Under the pieces are notes generated by a model. That model made no database searches and was not told the DNA's origin. It saw nothing but the letters and a program-made list of their open reading frames with translations. From positions 1-58,981 of the forward strand of contig NZ_JAGGKK010000024.1 in the NCBI RefSeq assembly GCF_017873675.1: a stretch of DNA of 58,981 nt, written 5' to 3'. The stretch's first letter is position 1; each line of letters begins with the position of its first letter. The stretch is from Virgibacillus litoralis (GTDB lineage: Bacteria; Bacillota; Bacilli; Bacillales; Amphibacillaceae). Both the position numbers and the translations under genes were made by a program. Positions 18,333 through 28,511 of the stretch are shown here, one piece after another.

Positions 18333-18443
18333 GTAATATTGATAACTTTTTCTTACTGTTGTTCCGCCGTATTTGAAGTACTCGGTAAGCACAAACCATC
18401 CTCGTCTCACCACTAATCACTCTCACAAATACGATTTAGCACT
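18333..18443. other. Intergenic tail with GGGGGTCTGACCTC motif
   Basis: A short stretch without a gene between the second 70-bp repeat and the Wzy-like gene. GTGGTGGGGGTCTGACCTC at 18441-18459 starts here and runs into the 3' end of that gene. Confidence 0.4.
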
Positions 18444-19733
18444 TTAGCGTGGTGGGGGTCTGACCTCATTTATTTCAGTTATTTCAATCTTACTTTTTTT
18501 CAGCAAAAGTATTAAAGCTATAATTAATAAATATGTGAGAACATCAGTTATTACAGGACGCTGCAATAAGAGGATTATAAGCAATATGAAAATTTTTGCA
18601 CTTTTCACATTAATAAAACTACGATAAAAGAATATAATATACGCCAAATAGATAATAGGCAAAAAGAAAAGGATACTCCCTATTAATCCATCTGTAGCAA
18701 GAGGCCCAAAAGGGTTTGAACCAGTTTTTTGTTGATAAAATTCATTAGATTTGTCGTCTATATATGATTGACCTTGTCCAATTAAAGGACTATCGAGAAA
18801 GGCATAATATGCATTGATTAATAAACCAGTACGGTTATCTCCTTTAATTATAGAAGTTTCATCTCCCGTTGATAACTCTAATCGTTCAAAAGTAAAAGAA
18901 TATAATATGTTTAGTACTGGACTCTTGTCATGAAAATTTATAAGTAAGGTTGAAAAAAATAAGAATAAAACTAAAACGAGACCAAGGAAACTAATGCGTT
19001 TTAAAGTAATATTTTGTAAAAAATAGAAAAAAATAAGATAAAATACTAATATAATAAAAAATGATAGGGAAAAAGTAAAAATACCAATAAATATCAGTAA
19101 AAACTCAATCCGTTTATTGTTAAAAATAATTTTATTTAATAGTAAACAAATTACAATATAAAACGCAAAAGCTCCAGGCTCATCAAAATACCCTGCTACT
19201 CTTATGAGCATGATATCAGAAAAGTAATGAACATCATTTGAGAAAGTTAATATAAAATTATGTGCTAACCTTCCATCTGGATTTTCATGAAAAGATAATG
19301 GTTGAATTTGACCTATGATTCCTAAAAGGAAGGCCAGGAATCCAAATCCACCCATTAGTAACATGGCTACAAATACAGACTTCACAAAACGAATCCATCC
19401 GACAAAATTACTTATATACAAATAAGTTATTAGAATACTAATTATTCGAATCATTATAACAATGTAATCTAAATCTGTATGTACCATCGACCAAATTATG
19501 AGAAAGATACATTGAACTCCAATAATTATAATTATATTCAAATCCTCAATTTTAATACGGACTTTTAAAACTAAAAATACTATCATTAAAAAAAGAATTA
19601 AAAATACAAGTACTTTATAAGGGTGATATTTATACTGATAAAACATAAACGGAAAAACACTAGTTATCATCAGCCATAAATTGCATAAATGGAAAAAACT
19701 TCTTTTTTTAATTATTCTATTAATATATTTCAA
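18444..19733 (-). CDS. Wzy-like polysaccharide polymerase
   Basis: A 429-residue integral membrane protein with about ten to twelve helices and a polar central loop (about 280-330, with GDNRTGLLINAYYAF and SPLIGQGQSYID), the usual organisation of EPS polymerases. The start is TTG at 19733, ten bases after an AGGAT site. It is the last gene of the long minus-strand EPS cluster. The final residues EVRPPPR are encoded by a GAGGTCAGACCCCCACC repeat-like sequence, so the natural C-terminus may have been replaced. Confidence 0.7.
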   Translation of the reverse strand: MKYINRIIKKRSFFHLCNLWLMITSVFPFMFYQYKYHPYKVLVFLILFLMIVFLVLKVRIKIEDLNIIIIIGVQCIFLIIWSMVHTDLDYIVIMIRIISILITYLYISNFVGWIRFVKSVFVAMLLMGGFGFLAFLLGIIGQIQPLSFHENPDGRLAHNFILTFSNDVHYFSDIMLIRVAGYFDEPGAFAFYIVICLLLNKIIFNNKRIEFLLIFIGIFTFSLSFFIILVFYLIFFYFLQNITLKRISFLGLVLVLFLFFSTLLINFHDKSPVLNILYSFTFERLELSTGDETSIIKGDNRTGLLINAYYAFLDSPLIGQGQSYIDDKSNEFYQQKTGSNPFGPLATDGLIGSILFFLPIIYLAYIIFFYRSFINVKSAKIFILLIILLLQRPVITDVLTYLLIIALILLLKKSKIEITEINEVRPPPR

Positions 19734-19796
19734 CTTTTTATCATCCTATACTTTCTAATTCTAAATTGAACTGTAAATATAATAACTTTGGAATTA

Positions 19797-20750
19797 TTAT
19801 TGAAATTGTGACTTCCATTTTTCAATATTTTTTATTGGTATTTTTATGTTATTTTGAATAGAATTATTAATAAGCTCAGGTAATTTATCTAACTCATCTC
19901 TTGTTAACACTGTTAAGTTAAAGTCATTAGACTTTTCTATTGCCCGGTTATCTATTCCTATTATTATTGTCCTTCGTTTATTTTGTAATGCCCTAATACC
20001 AGCATGCAAACGGGTACCAACATAATCAATTTTTATATTATTATCCTCTAGGACTCTATCAAGTGAATTTATAGATGGACCTACAAAAATTATTTTTTCA
20101 GTTTGAATTAATGATTCTATATAAGCCTTATCTTCATAAGCTTGCACCCAAAAGTACACTCTTTGATAGTTATTGCTCAAAATATTAATTAACTTTTTAT
20201 CTTTTTCTGGATTTTTATTATAATTTGTTAATGTCACTAAAACATCTTCCGATTTACATTTAGTAATTCTTGCACAATGTTCTGGGGTTAAGTTCCACAT
20301 AGTAGGGCAAGAGGTATTAATTACATTATTCACCCCTATTTCCCTTAACATATTCTCTGTATAACTATCACGAACTGAGTGGATAAGATCTTTACTTAAT
20401 GCTCTTTTAAGTAATAGTCTTGTATATAAATCAGGTGACTTTTGATATTGCCACCATCCAACGCCTAACAAGCAAACATTATTTAAAAAGAAAGTATCTA
20501 TAGGGTTTACCTTCCATTGCTTATAAACTAGCATATTAGATGATAACAAATTCGTACCACAGGCAAAAGTATAGTCAGATGACCTAATATGTTTGTAACT
20601 AGAAACTCCTATCCTATCGTGAGTTGGCAAATTGACGTAAAATGCATCTATAAAAAGCTCCTTTAACTCATCTTGAATGGAATCCATAATGATCTTGTCT
20701 CCATTATTTTCTGTACAAATTGATGTATCTAGCAAGGATAATTTATTCAA
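19797..20750 (-). CDS. Polysaccharide pyruvyl transferase family protein
   Basis: A 317-residue protein matching the PS_pyruv_trans family, whose members ketalate sugars with pyruvate from phosphoenolpyruvate. The C-terminal motif YVGTRLHAGIRALQNKRRTIIIGIDNRA (about 235-262) carries the family RLHAG core. The start is TTG at 20750; AAGGGG lies eight bases upstream and the start overlaps the glycosyltransferase stop as TTGA. A pyruvate ketal would add a negative charge to the repeat unit. Confidence 0.78.
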   Translation of the reverse strand: MNKLSLLDTSICTENNGDKIIMDSIQDELKELFIDAFYVNLPTHDRIGVSSYKHIRSSDYTFACGTNLLSSNMLVYKQWKVNPIDTFFLNNVCLLGVGWWQYQKSPDLYTRLLLKRALSKDLIHSVRDSYTENMLREIGVNNVINTSCPTMWNLTPEHCARITKCKSEDVLVTLTNYNKNPEKDKKLINILSNNYQRVYFWVQAYEDKAYIESLIQTEKIIFVGPSINSLDRVLEDNNIKIDYVGTRLHAGIRALQNKRRTIIIGIDNRAIEKSNDFNLTVLTRDELDKLPELINNSIQNNIKIPIKNIEKWKSQFQ

Positions 20751-21499
20751 CTTATATTCCCCTTTATAATATTTTTCACAGTATATACTACTTTAATTCC
20801 TAGCAATTTCACTAAATACGCACTGTAATTTATATAGCCACATCTATATTGTATTTTTAACGATTCCATTGGTCCTGTAATATTTATTGATGCACCACCG
20901 AACCTAAAATTGGAAATAACCTTTTCGACAAATTGAAACTCAACGCCCTTATTAAGCAGGCGGTTCATTAATTCATAATCTGCAGAAATTTTATATTCTA
21001 AATTAAATTTTCCGAATTCCATGTAAATTTCTCTAGGAACAAAACATGTAGGGTGTTGAATCATTCTAGTATTTAAAGCAAAATGCGTATGTCCTTTAAC
21101 CATAAACATTTCACCATTTTTATTATACATTCTTAATAATCCATAGATTACAGAGTGCTTGTTCAATAAGAACGAAGTCACAGCATATTTCACTGCATTA
21201 CTTTCATACCAATCATCACTATTAATAATTCCAATAAGTTCCCCACTGCTAATTTCTATACCTTTATTCATTGCATCATAAATACCATCGTCTGGTTCAA
21301 CAACTAAATTTGATATATACTGCTTGTATTTCGTGATGATATCAATAGTACCATCAGTTGACCCACCGTCTACAATGATATATTCAATGTTATCATATGT
21401 CTGATTAATAACACTTTTAATAGTGTCTTCAATCGTTGATTTACTATTAAAACAGACTGTTATAATACTAACTAATGGTTTACCCTTATGATTTGCCAT
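20747..21499 (-). CDS. Family 2 glycosyltransferase
   Basis: A 250-residue GT2 enzyme: VSIITVCFNSKSTIEDTIKSV at the N-terminus, YIIVDGGSTDGTI, then the INSDDWY metal site, and a short C-terminal acceptor region. The ATG at 21499 is eight bases after GGGGAGG; the upstream GTG at 21508 would overlap that site. It is coupled to the pyruvyltransferase gene by a four-base overlap. Paralogous in layout to the GT2 at 29521-30285. Confidence 0.85.
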   Translation of the reverse strand: MANHKGKPLVSIITVCFNSKSTIEDTIKSVINQTYDNIEYIIVDGGSTDGTIDIITKYKQYISNLVVEPDDGIYDAMNKGIEISSGELIGIINSDDWYESNAVKYAVTSFLLNKHSVIYGLLRMYNKNGEMFMVKGHTHFALNTRMIQHPTCFVPREIYMEFGKFNLEYKISADYELMNRLLNKGVEFQFVEKVISNFRFGGASINITGPMESLKIQYRCGYINYSAYLVKLLGIKVVYTVKNIIKGNIS

Positions 21500-22009
21500 C
21501 GATGCCACCTCCCCATTTATAGATGTTCTATCAACTTAACTCAGGCAACAGGTTAAAATTAACAGACGTAAAAATTTTAACTCCATAACAACTTAATGAT
21601 TATTACTTTCCTGTATTACTTAACTAACATGATGTTTATTTCAGAAATATAAATTCTCAATATTTCCTAATTGAAAGTTATTGATAATTAATTAATTCTT
21701 GATTTTTGATTTTTTCATTTAAGGTTGTTAGTGAAGTGTTATGAACACCTGGAGCCATCTTACAAAAATACAAGTGAAATTGTCTAGTTACTCTCTAAAC
21801 AATCTCCAAACTATGGATAATAAAAGTAATTTCCAAAACAAGGCTCTGATAAAAATCAATTAGCAATTTTGATTTAAATTTTAAAGGATCTCTACTTCCT
21901 GATAAAAGGAACAGTTCATCACAATTAATCATTATTTTATATTATTAGAAATTCAAAATTACCACTATATGTGACATTTTAATGTTTTTAATAGTTCATA
22001 TAATTATAT
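21500..22009. other. Long A+T-rich gap inside the EPS cluster
   Basis: Half a kilobase without a convincing gene. A 45-codon minus-strand frame from 21932 (MINCDELFLLSGSRDPLK...) ends in TAG and the same frame continues to a second stop; there is no ribosome site. It may be a relic of a lost cluster gene. The gap suggests that a gene between the sulfotransferase and the glycosyltransferase was deleted or replaced. Confidence 0.35.
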
Positions 22010-22975
22010 TTAAGAATATAAGTTTTTTTCATCCCCTTTCAAGAATAGATTTCTAGCATTTGTTGTTTGAGTTTTAGCCTTAAATAGTTGCCAAGCCTTT
22101 GAAGTATTAAAATCTAGCGCATCTTTTACTCCTAGGTACTTAGCTGAGATGGTTTGAATTTCCGCTAACAATTCTTCCTTTGAGAACCCTGTATATGAAA
22201 GATAATCGCTACTTAAACTTTCAACATACTTATAAACTACACGTTTACGGTATTTACTATTAAAAGTCTCTTTCCAAGTCTGAATGCTATCAGAAGATAC
22301 ATTTTGATATTGTTTTATACCTAGAGAGTCACCCATTACCCCCTTTAAATCTTGTTTTTTAAAAGACTCTAATGAGAAATCATTATAACTAAGGTCTAAG
22401 TATTCAGCCACTCGTCTCATTTCACTTTCCTGATTCGATATTAGTTCTTCATAATTGACCATAATGCTTTTGTTTTGAAGTAGTTTATAACCATCAGCTA
22501 AATAGTTAGGCCCTTCATTCAAATCAGCATAGTTCGCATGTGTAATCAACCTGTTATTTTGCCATGTTTTAAGTACTGAAGAATAAATAGCTAAAGGGTG
22601 GCGAAACAGAAAAATAAATTTAGCATTAGGAAACATTTTAGCTATATCTGATATAATCCAATAGTACCTTGGTGTTTTATCAAGAAAATATGTTTGATTA
22701 TCTACTAGAACTGAAGCATATAACTTTGAAGCAAAATTAGCTAATTCTTTATAATAAACTTCCTCTCCTCCCAAGTTGTTCACGAAATCTTTGAAAGCAT
22801 AATAGCTGGTACTATGACTATACTGAGTTATGGTTCCTTTTTTCTTTAATGTATGTGCGAAGGGTAACAATAACCAAGGCTCAGCAACTGAACCAATCTT
22901 TGGGTGTGTCATTAACAACTTTTGAAACAGTGTAGATCCCGAACGCGGAAGGGAGAATAAAAAAACTGGTTTCAT
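22010..22975 (-). CDS. Sulfotransferase (PAPS-dependent), EPS cluster
   Basis: A 321-residue cytosolic sulfotransferase. The 5'-phosphosulfate-binding loop FSLPRSGSTLFQKLL lies at 7-21, the catalytic-loop-like LDKTPRYYW at 98-106, and the 3'-phosphate-binding motif FLFRHPLAIYSSVL at 122-135. It should transfer sulfate from PAPS to a hydroxyl of the polysaccharide precursor or of another acceptor. It sits between a flippase gene (18 bases upstream) and a glycosyltransferase/pyruvyltransferase pair, so a glycan acceptor is likely. The sat-cysC-cysQ operon 8 kb away can supply PAPS and remove PAP. Confidence 0.85.
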   Translation of the reverse strand: MKPVFLFSLPRSGSTLFQKLLMTHPKIGSVAEPWLLLPFAHTLKKKGTITQYSHSTSYYAFKDFVNNLGGEEVYYKELANFASKLYASVLVDNQTYFLDKTPRYYWIISDIAKMFPNAKFIFLFRHPLAIYSSVLKTWQNNRLITHANYADLNEGPNYLADGYKLLQNKSIMVNYEELISNQESEMRRVAEYLDLSYNDFSLESFKKQDLKGVMGDSLGIKQYQNVSSDSIQTWKETFNSKYRKRVVYKYVESLSSDYLSYTGFSKEELLAEIQTISAKYLGVKDALDFNTSKAWQLFKAKTQTTNARNLFLKGDEKNLYS

Positions 22976-22992
22976 TTCATTACCAACTCCGA

Positions 22993-24336
22993 TTATTTTT
23001 TAGTGTTAGATATTTTCTTAAGGCTAAAAATTGTAGTTTTTAAGTTCAATCTAGAATTCACAAACAAAACCATAATTATATTCCAAAAAACCATAGAAAT
23101 CGCAGTAGCAATCGATGCTCCTAATATTCCTGCAACCTCTAATAAAATTAAATTCAAAACTACATTTAGTACCATCCCTCCTGTTAGTATTAAAGATACT
23201 GCCTTTTGATATCCCGTCATAACTAAGATCAGTGCAACTGTACCACTGAATGCATTTACTAATTGTCCTAAAAGTAGAACTAAGACTACTGGGTAAGTAG
23301 AAATGAATTCTGTCCCGAAAAACGATAAAATAATCTTTCCGAATATTACCAATAAAACTGAAAATAATAAGGTTACAAAGAATGAAATGGTGGTGGAAAT
23401 ACTAACAACTTTTTGTAATTGCTTTTGATTCTTTTTTGTATATAAGTTAGATATTAAAGGGCCTGCTACGGTACTAACGGCCATTAATCCAAATAAACTT
23501 AAATCTGTTACTCTTGAGGCCACTGTATACATTCCCGATTGTGTAGGGCCTAGTATTGCCCCAATCATCAAAATATCCGTGTTTTTTTGTAGATAGCTCT
23601 GTGTCGTGAACAGGAGTAAGGGTAAGGTCACGCTGAGCCACTCTTTCGTATATTCCTCTTTAACAATATTTTTTCTCATAAAATTTTGTTTTCGAATTTC
23701 AAACTTATATATAAAAAGAAGAATTAAAAAAACTACAAAAGTTATAGTTAAAATGTGATAAGATTTCAAGGAACCAATAATAAGATCACATATAAATGCG
23801 AAAGCAATAATTAAGATCGGTCTTATTATCTGCGTTTGAGTTTCAGCAAATACGATTCTCTGTAATCCTCTTAGCACTGCGGCTAATAATGGAACCATCG
23901 AATAAAATGGTATCAATAAAATTGCCGTAAACAAAGTAATAAAAAATTCATAGTCAATAACATTTTTAAAATTATATAATACAAAAAGGCTCAAAAAACC
24001 AATTAAAATGGATATCATATACACTATAAACCTGAAACGCAAATAAAGTCCTTTAATAGCTCCCAGGCGATTATCTGAATTGTAAGATGAAACAAAGCGA
24101 ACAGAAGTAGTTTCCAATCCAAGTCTTGTAATCAAGCTAACAATTCCTAGTAAAGTAATTGTATATGTGTAGTAACCGTAATTTTCTAGATTCATGATTC
24201 GAGCTAGGTATACTTGCATAAGAAAAAGTAAAACTGCTCCTATTAATTTTATTATTATTGTGCCGCTTGCTATCTTGACTAATGTTGCCTGTAGCTGATC
24301 ACCACTTAATACTTTTTTTATTATATTTTTCCTCAT
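22993..24336 (-). CDS. Wzx-type flippase
   Basis: A 447-residue MOP-superfamily membrane protein, about 12 to 14 helices, with the basic leader MRKNIIKKVLSGDQ and a conserved first helix TIIIKLIGAVLLFLMQVYLA. It should translocate the lipid-linked repeat unit made by the surrounding glycosyltransferases. It stands 18 bases upstream of the sulfotransferase gene, so sulfation could be coupled to export. Confidence 0.82.
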   Translation of the reverse strand: MRKNIIKKVLSGDQLQATLVKIASGTIIIKLIGAVLLFLMQVYLARIMNLENYGYYTYTITLLGIVSLITRLGLETTSVRFVSSYNSDNRLGAIKGLYLRFRFIVYMISILIGFLSLFVLYNFKNVIDYEFFITLFTAILLIPFYSMVPLLAAVLRGLQRIVFAETQTQIIRPILIIAFAFICDLIIGSLKSYHILTITFVVFLILLFIYKFEIRKQNFMRKNIVKEEYTKEWLSVTLPLLLFTTQSYLQKNTDILMIGAILGPTQSGMYTVASRVTDLSLFGLMAVSTVAGPLISNLYTKKNQKQLQKVVSISTTISFFVTLLFSVLLVIFGKIILSFFGTEFISTYPVVLVLLLGQLVNAFSGTVALILVMTGYQKAVSLILTGGMVLNVVLNLILLEVAGILGASIATAISMVFWNIIMVLFVNSRLNLKTTIFSLKKISNTKK

Positions 24337-24733
24337 AATTGGAAACCATTCTTTAAAAAAAACTTTTCCATGATGGCGTCACCTCAAATTCATTCTTTTT
24401 CTACTAACAAATTCAACTAACACCATTCGGTTTTTTAAGACAACAAATCGTGTTTGTAAGAACATCTTGTTACCATAGGAAAATGGCCGTGTAAGACTTT
24501 AACGTACATTAGGTGTTATATAACTTTTAACAAGATAGTGGAATAGTTAGGGTTTAGGTCTTCAACAAGTAATCAAGTGCTTAAAGATACCTAGAAAAAG
24601 GTGACAGGAAAGAATTAAAAAACTACTAGAGCAATTTATTACTAGTTTTCCTAATTAGTTTTACTTACCTACTTCGATTTAAACCCGAGGAAATTATAAG
24701 TTATTTTTAATAATTTATCCTCATTTAAACTTT
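24337..24733. other. Intergenic gap in the EPS cluster
   Basis: About 400 A+T-rich bases. I see no gene, strong hairpin or repeat. A promoter for the flippase-sulfotransferase-glycosyltransferase unit may lie here, but no clear -35/-10 pair was identified. Confidence 0.3.
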
Positions 24734-25939
24734 TCAGAGTATACCTTCATAAGTTTTTAAATAATCAAAATATCTATCGTTTTTATCATACAATGCTCTT
24801 GAACGTTTTTTGCACTGCTCTGAATAACTTGATTTTCTTTTTTCTTTCACTATTTTAATTTTATCAATCAACTCTTCTATATTTCCTTTTTCTACAACAA
24901 AGCCACAATCACTATAAACACACTCTACACTTCCTCCAGTATTAAATGTAACTATCGGTGTTCCACAAGCCAAGGATTCAATGTTGGTAGTAGGAAAATT
25001 ATCTTCTAATGTAGGGTTTACAAATACATCAGCAGATGAATATATTTCCACCAGTTCCTCAATATTATTTGTCCTTGTAATGCCTATAATGTTAGATGGT
25101 AGGTTATTTCTTTGTTTTTCTGTTAACCCTACTATGACTATTATCTCGTCTTTACACAACCTTTGTGATATTAATTTAAAGTACTCAAACCCTTTTCTTT
25201 CTTCCCAAATACTCGCAACACCTAATATTATAAATTTATTTTTAATATTTTTTTTCTCTCTAAAGTTGTTTTCCGTTGGTTTAAACACCTCTAAATTAAC
25301 CCCATTATTTATCACCTTAACAGGGTAATCCCTTAAAAAAGATTTTTTCACTAAGTTTGCTAACCATTTTGATGGTGTAACAATAGTCAAATTCTCAACT
25401 CCTGTAAAAGCCTTTCTCTTTCTCTCATAATTATTCCTTGAATTATTAATTAAAAGACTAGCAGGATAACTATTCTTTTGAGAGCATCTATGGCTGCCTT
25501 CTACTTTCCAGCACTCACAACCAACAAAGTCAAAATAAGCACAATGTCCGGTAAATGGCCAACAGTCATGTAAAGTCCAAACAACGGGTTTATTAGCTTC
25601 CTTTAGATAGTCAAATAATATTTCAATATTTATAAAATATCCATGAATATTATGCAAATGGATTACATCAGGATTAAGTTCTTTTACCTTAGCAATAAAT
25701 TTTTGTGTGGATTTTTTTGATCCAAAACCATGCATGTCCAATAATCTAGTCTTGGCAACATGTGTGTAGTTATCAATTTTATTACCAATCCTTATTGGTG
25801 TATCAGAGTTTGTCGGTAATCCTCTACCATAAGCAATATAACTTTCATGTCCCTTTTCCTTTAATATTGCCTCTATATCGGTTGCTATTCTTCCTGTACT
25901 TCCAGTTCCGCATACTGTATTGATTTGTAATAATTTCAC
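24734..25939 (-). CDS. Family 4 glycosyltransferase
   Basis: A 401-residue GT-B enzyme. The N-terminal domain opens with LLQINTVCGTGSTGRIATDI, and HLHNIHGYFINIEILFDYL and WTLHDCWPFTGHCAYF follow; these are typical of the subfamily related to colanic-acid WcaL/WcaC-type transferases. The C-terminal donor domain contains ILGVASIWEERKGFEYF and the acidic site NPTLEDNFPTTNIESLACG (E-x7-E). It is upstream of the flippase unit and downstream of ManC, so a mannose or fucose donor is possible but not shown. Confidence 0.83.
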   Translation of the reverse strand: MKLLQINTVCGTGSTGRIATDIEAILKEKGHESYIAYGRGLPTNSDTPIRIGNKIDNYTHVAKTRLLDMHGFGSKKSTQKFIAKVKELNPDVIHLHNIHGYFINIEILFDYLKEANKPVVWTLHDCWPFTGHCAYFDFVGCECWKVEGSHRCSQKNSYPASLLINNSRNNYERKRKAFTGVENLTIVTPSKWLANLVKKSFLRDYPVKVINNGVNLEVFKPTENNFREKKNIKNKFIILGVASIWEERKGFEYFKLISQRLCKDEIIVIVGLTEKQRNNLPSNIIGITRTNNIEELVEIYSSADVFVNPTLEDNFPTTNIESLACGTPIVTFNTGGSVECVYSDCGFVVEKGNIEELIDKIKIVKEKRKSSYSEQCKKRSRALYDKNDRYFDYLKTYEGIL

Positions 25940-26007
25940 TTCTAATCACCTAATTTCATACCAACCTAATTACTGAAAGATTAGATATCTCACTACTGAC
26001 ATTCAAA

Positions 26008-27396
26008 CTAGTGTATCACTTTAGTCTTTGCTTTTTGAAAATGATTTAACACTTCATCCCAATCAAAATATAACCTAGTAAAATCTGAATCCGTAATCCC
26101 TACACCAGATTGAACTTCAATAAATTCAAGGTCTGAAATTGCACGAATGCCGTGTGCTTTACCTATTGGAAGATGAATTATATCCCCTGCTTTGACTCGA
26201 GTAATGTTATCACCTAAGGCAAGTTCACCTTCCCCTTTTACTATAGTCCATACTTCGTTACGTAAATTATGATAATGATAGCTAGAGTTTTTCCCTTCAT
26301 GGATACATATTCGTTTTGTAACCATTTCTTGTCCATCATCATAATTTGCATAATCCAATACTTTTGACCATCCCCAGATTCGTTCTTCATACATTGGTGG
26401 TTGATTAAAACCTTTTATAATTTCTTTAATTTTAGGGCTAGATATTTTATCAGTTACCAAAATTCCGTCTGGACTAGCAGCTACTACGACATCACTAACA
26501 TCTAAAACAGTAACCGGAATATCTAACTCATTTACTAAATGAGTGTTTTTAGAGTCCTCTGAGATAACACCCTTGCCTATCTGTTTCGTAGCCATTTCTT
26601 CAGTTAATGTATTCCATGTCCCTAAGTCCTTCCAACTTCCGTTGTACGGCAAAGCTACGATCTTTTTCGCTCTTTCAACAACTTCATAGTCAAAACTAAT
26701 CTTCGGAAGTGTCGAGTAGTGTCTGAGTAATTCGTCAAAATGTGTAGGTAAATCCATTTCTTCTAAAATATCGATTATATATTTTAACTTAAATGCAAAT
26801 ACTCCGCAGTTCCAAAGTCCATTCACTTCAATTAACTCCTGGGCCTTTTCCTCAGTAGGTTTTTCAGTAAAATGACTGACACTAAGGTATGCCTGGTTCT
26901 TATCCTCCGATTCAGGAATAATATAGCCATATTTCGAAGAGGGATAGGTTGGAGATACCCCAATTAGAGCCAAATCTGAATTAGTATTCGTGAGGACATC
27001 TTCAAGTTCTTTTACTTTTTCAAAAAACTTATTTTCCACAAAAGGATCTACTGGAAGAACTGAGATAACCTCCTCTTCGGATACACCTTGGATCGAATAA
27101 AGATAGGAAACAGCTAATGCGATGGCTGGGAATGTGTCTCGACGTTCAGGTTCAATAATTAAAGGTACATCTAATCCTATTTGACTTTGAATCATATCTT
27201 TTTGCATCTTAGAGGTAGCAATTACAGCTTCACTGGAAAGATTGACAGAAACTAACTGCTCCCACACTCTTTGTACCATAGATTGCTTCTCTCCTTTTCC
27301 CCCTTCCAATACCTTAAGAAACTGTTTTGATCGGGTATCGTTTGACAATGGCCAAAGCCTTTTACCAGAACCACCTGATAATAAAACTAATTTCAT
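26008..27396 (-). CDS. manC: Mannose-1-phosphate guanylyltransferase with C-terminal cupin
   Basis: A 462-residue ManC-type enzyme. The nucleotidyltransferase signature LLSGGSGKRLWPLSNDTRSK is at residues 4-23, and the donor domain includes EPERRDTFPAIALA and TEKPTEEKA. From about residue 345 a cupin follows (SSYHYHNLRNEVWTIVKGEG, HLPIGKAHGI), as in the bifunctional guanylyltransferase/type II mannose-6-phosphate isomerases. It makes GDP-mannose, the substrate of Gmd encoded 35 bases upstream. The separate ManA at 15412 may back up the isomerase activity. Confidence 0.92.
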   Translation of the reverse strand: MKLVLLSGGSGKRLWPLSNDTRSKQFLKVLEGGKGEKQSMVQRVWEQLVSVNLSSEAVIATSKMQKDMIQSQIGLDVPLIIEPERRDTFPAIALAVSYLYSIQGVSEEEVISVLPVDPFVENKFFEKVKELEDVLTNTNSDLALIGVSPTYPSSKYGYIIPESEDKNQAYLSVSHFTEKPTEEKAQELIEVNGLWNCGVFAFKLKYIIDILEEMDLPTHFDELLRHYSTLPKISFDYEVVERAKKIVALPYNGSWKDLGTWNTLTEEMATKQIGKGVISEDSKNTHLVNELDIPVTVLDVSDVVVAASPDGILVTDKISSPKIKEIIKGFNQPPMYEERIWGWSKVLDYANYDDGQEMVTKRICIHEGKNSSYHYHNLRNEVWTIVKGEGELALGDNITRVKAGDIIHLPIGKAHGIRAISDLEFIEVQSGVGITDSDFTRLYFDWDEVLNHFQKAKTKVIH

Positions 27397-27431
27397 TTGT
27401 GCTCCCCTCCGTTAAGTTTTTTTCTTAGTAA

Positions 27432-28484
27432 TCAATCAAAAGACTTTTTTATACGTTCTTCTTTTTTTACTTTTTCAATATCAGCTGTCACCATTATTTT
27501 AACTAAGTCTTCAAATGGAGTATTTGTTGGATTCCACCCGAGCAATGTTCTTGCCTTAGCTGGGTCTCCTAGTAACTGATCAACCTCTGCTGGTCGGAAG
27601 AAATTCGGGTTAACTTCTACAATCACTTCACCTGTTTTCTTGTTTATACCCTTTTCCTCTAAACCTTGTCCTAGCCATTCTATTTCGATATCAACATATT
27701 TAAATGCCAACTCAACAAATTCACGCACTGTATGCATTTCTCCAGTAGCAATTACGAAATCCTCTGGCTTGTCATGTTGAAGCATCAACCACATACACTC
27801 GACATAATCTTTTGCATAACCCCAATCACGCAATGAATTTAAGTTACCTAAGGCTAGCTTCTTTTGTTTACCTTGTGCAATTCTAGCAGCAGCTAGGGTT
27901 ATCTTACGAGTTACAAACGTCTCTCCACGACGCTCAGACTCATGATTAAAAAGGATTCCATTTACAGCAAACATATTATATGACTCACGATAATTTTTTG
28001 TAATCCAGAAACCATAAATTTTAGCAACTCCATACGGAGAGCGAGGATAGAAAGGTGTTGTTTCCTTTTGCGGAACCTCTTGAACTTTTCCATATAGCTC
28101 TGAAGTAGATGCTTGATATATCCGTGTCTTATCAGTAAGACCTAGTATTCTTACTGCTTCTAAAAGTTTCAGTGTGCCAGCTGCATCCACATCTTGGGTA
28201 TATTCCGGCATATCAAAAGATACACGCACATGGGACTGGGCAGCTAGGTTATATATTTCGTCTGGAAGGACCTCACTAATAACCCGAATTACATTTGACG
28301 TATCAGTAACATCTCCATAATGTAATATAAATCTTTCATTATTCATTAGATTTTCTAAACGTTCTTGGTTATACGAAGAACTACGGCGAATAACACCATG
28401 TACTTCATAATCTTTCTCTAGTAAGAGCTCCGCTAAATATGAACCATCTTGTCCTGTAACTCCCGTTATCAATGCTTTTTTCAT
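27432..28484 (-). CDS. gmd: GDP-mannose 4,6-dehydratase
   Basis: A 350-residue extended short-chain dehydrogenase that turns GDP-D-mannose into GDP-4-keto-6-deoxy-D-mannose. The NADP-binding motif [15 protein letters not shown] is at 8-22, the Gmd-specific VIRRSSSYN follows, the catalytic Ser-Tyr-Lys appears in ASTSELYG and PYGVAKIYG, and [16 protein letters not shown] is a family signature. It is next to fcl (27-bp gap), the standard two-step GDP-fucose pair. Confidence 0.95.
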   Translation of the reverse strand: MKKALITGVTGQDGSYLAELLLEKDYEVHGVIRRSSSYNQERLENLMNNERFILHYGDVTDTSNVIRVISEVLPDEIYNLAAQSHVRVSFDMPEYTQDVDAAGTLKLLEAVRILGLTDKTRIYQASTSELYGKVQEVPQKETTPFYPRSPYGVAKIYGFWITKNYRESYNMFAVNGILFNHESERRGETFVTRKITLAAARIAQGKQKKLALGNLNSLRDWGYAKDYVECMWLMLQHDKPEDFVIATGEMHTVREFVELAFKYVDIEIEWLGQGLEEKGINKKTGEVIVEVNPNFFRPAEVDQLLGDPAKARTLLGWNPTNTPFEDLVKIMVTADIEKVKKEERIKKSFD

Positions 28485-28511
28485 AACTTCCTCCTGAATG
28501 TTTAATCAAAT

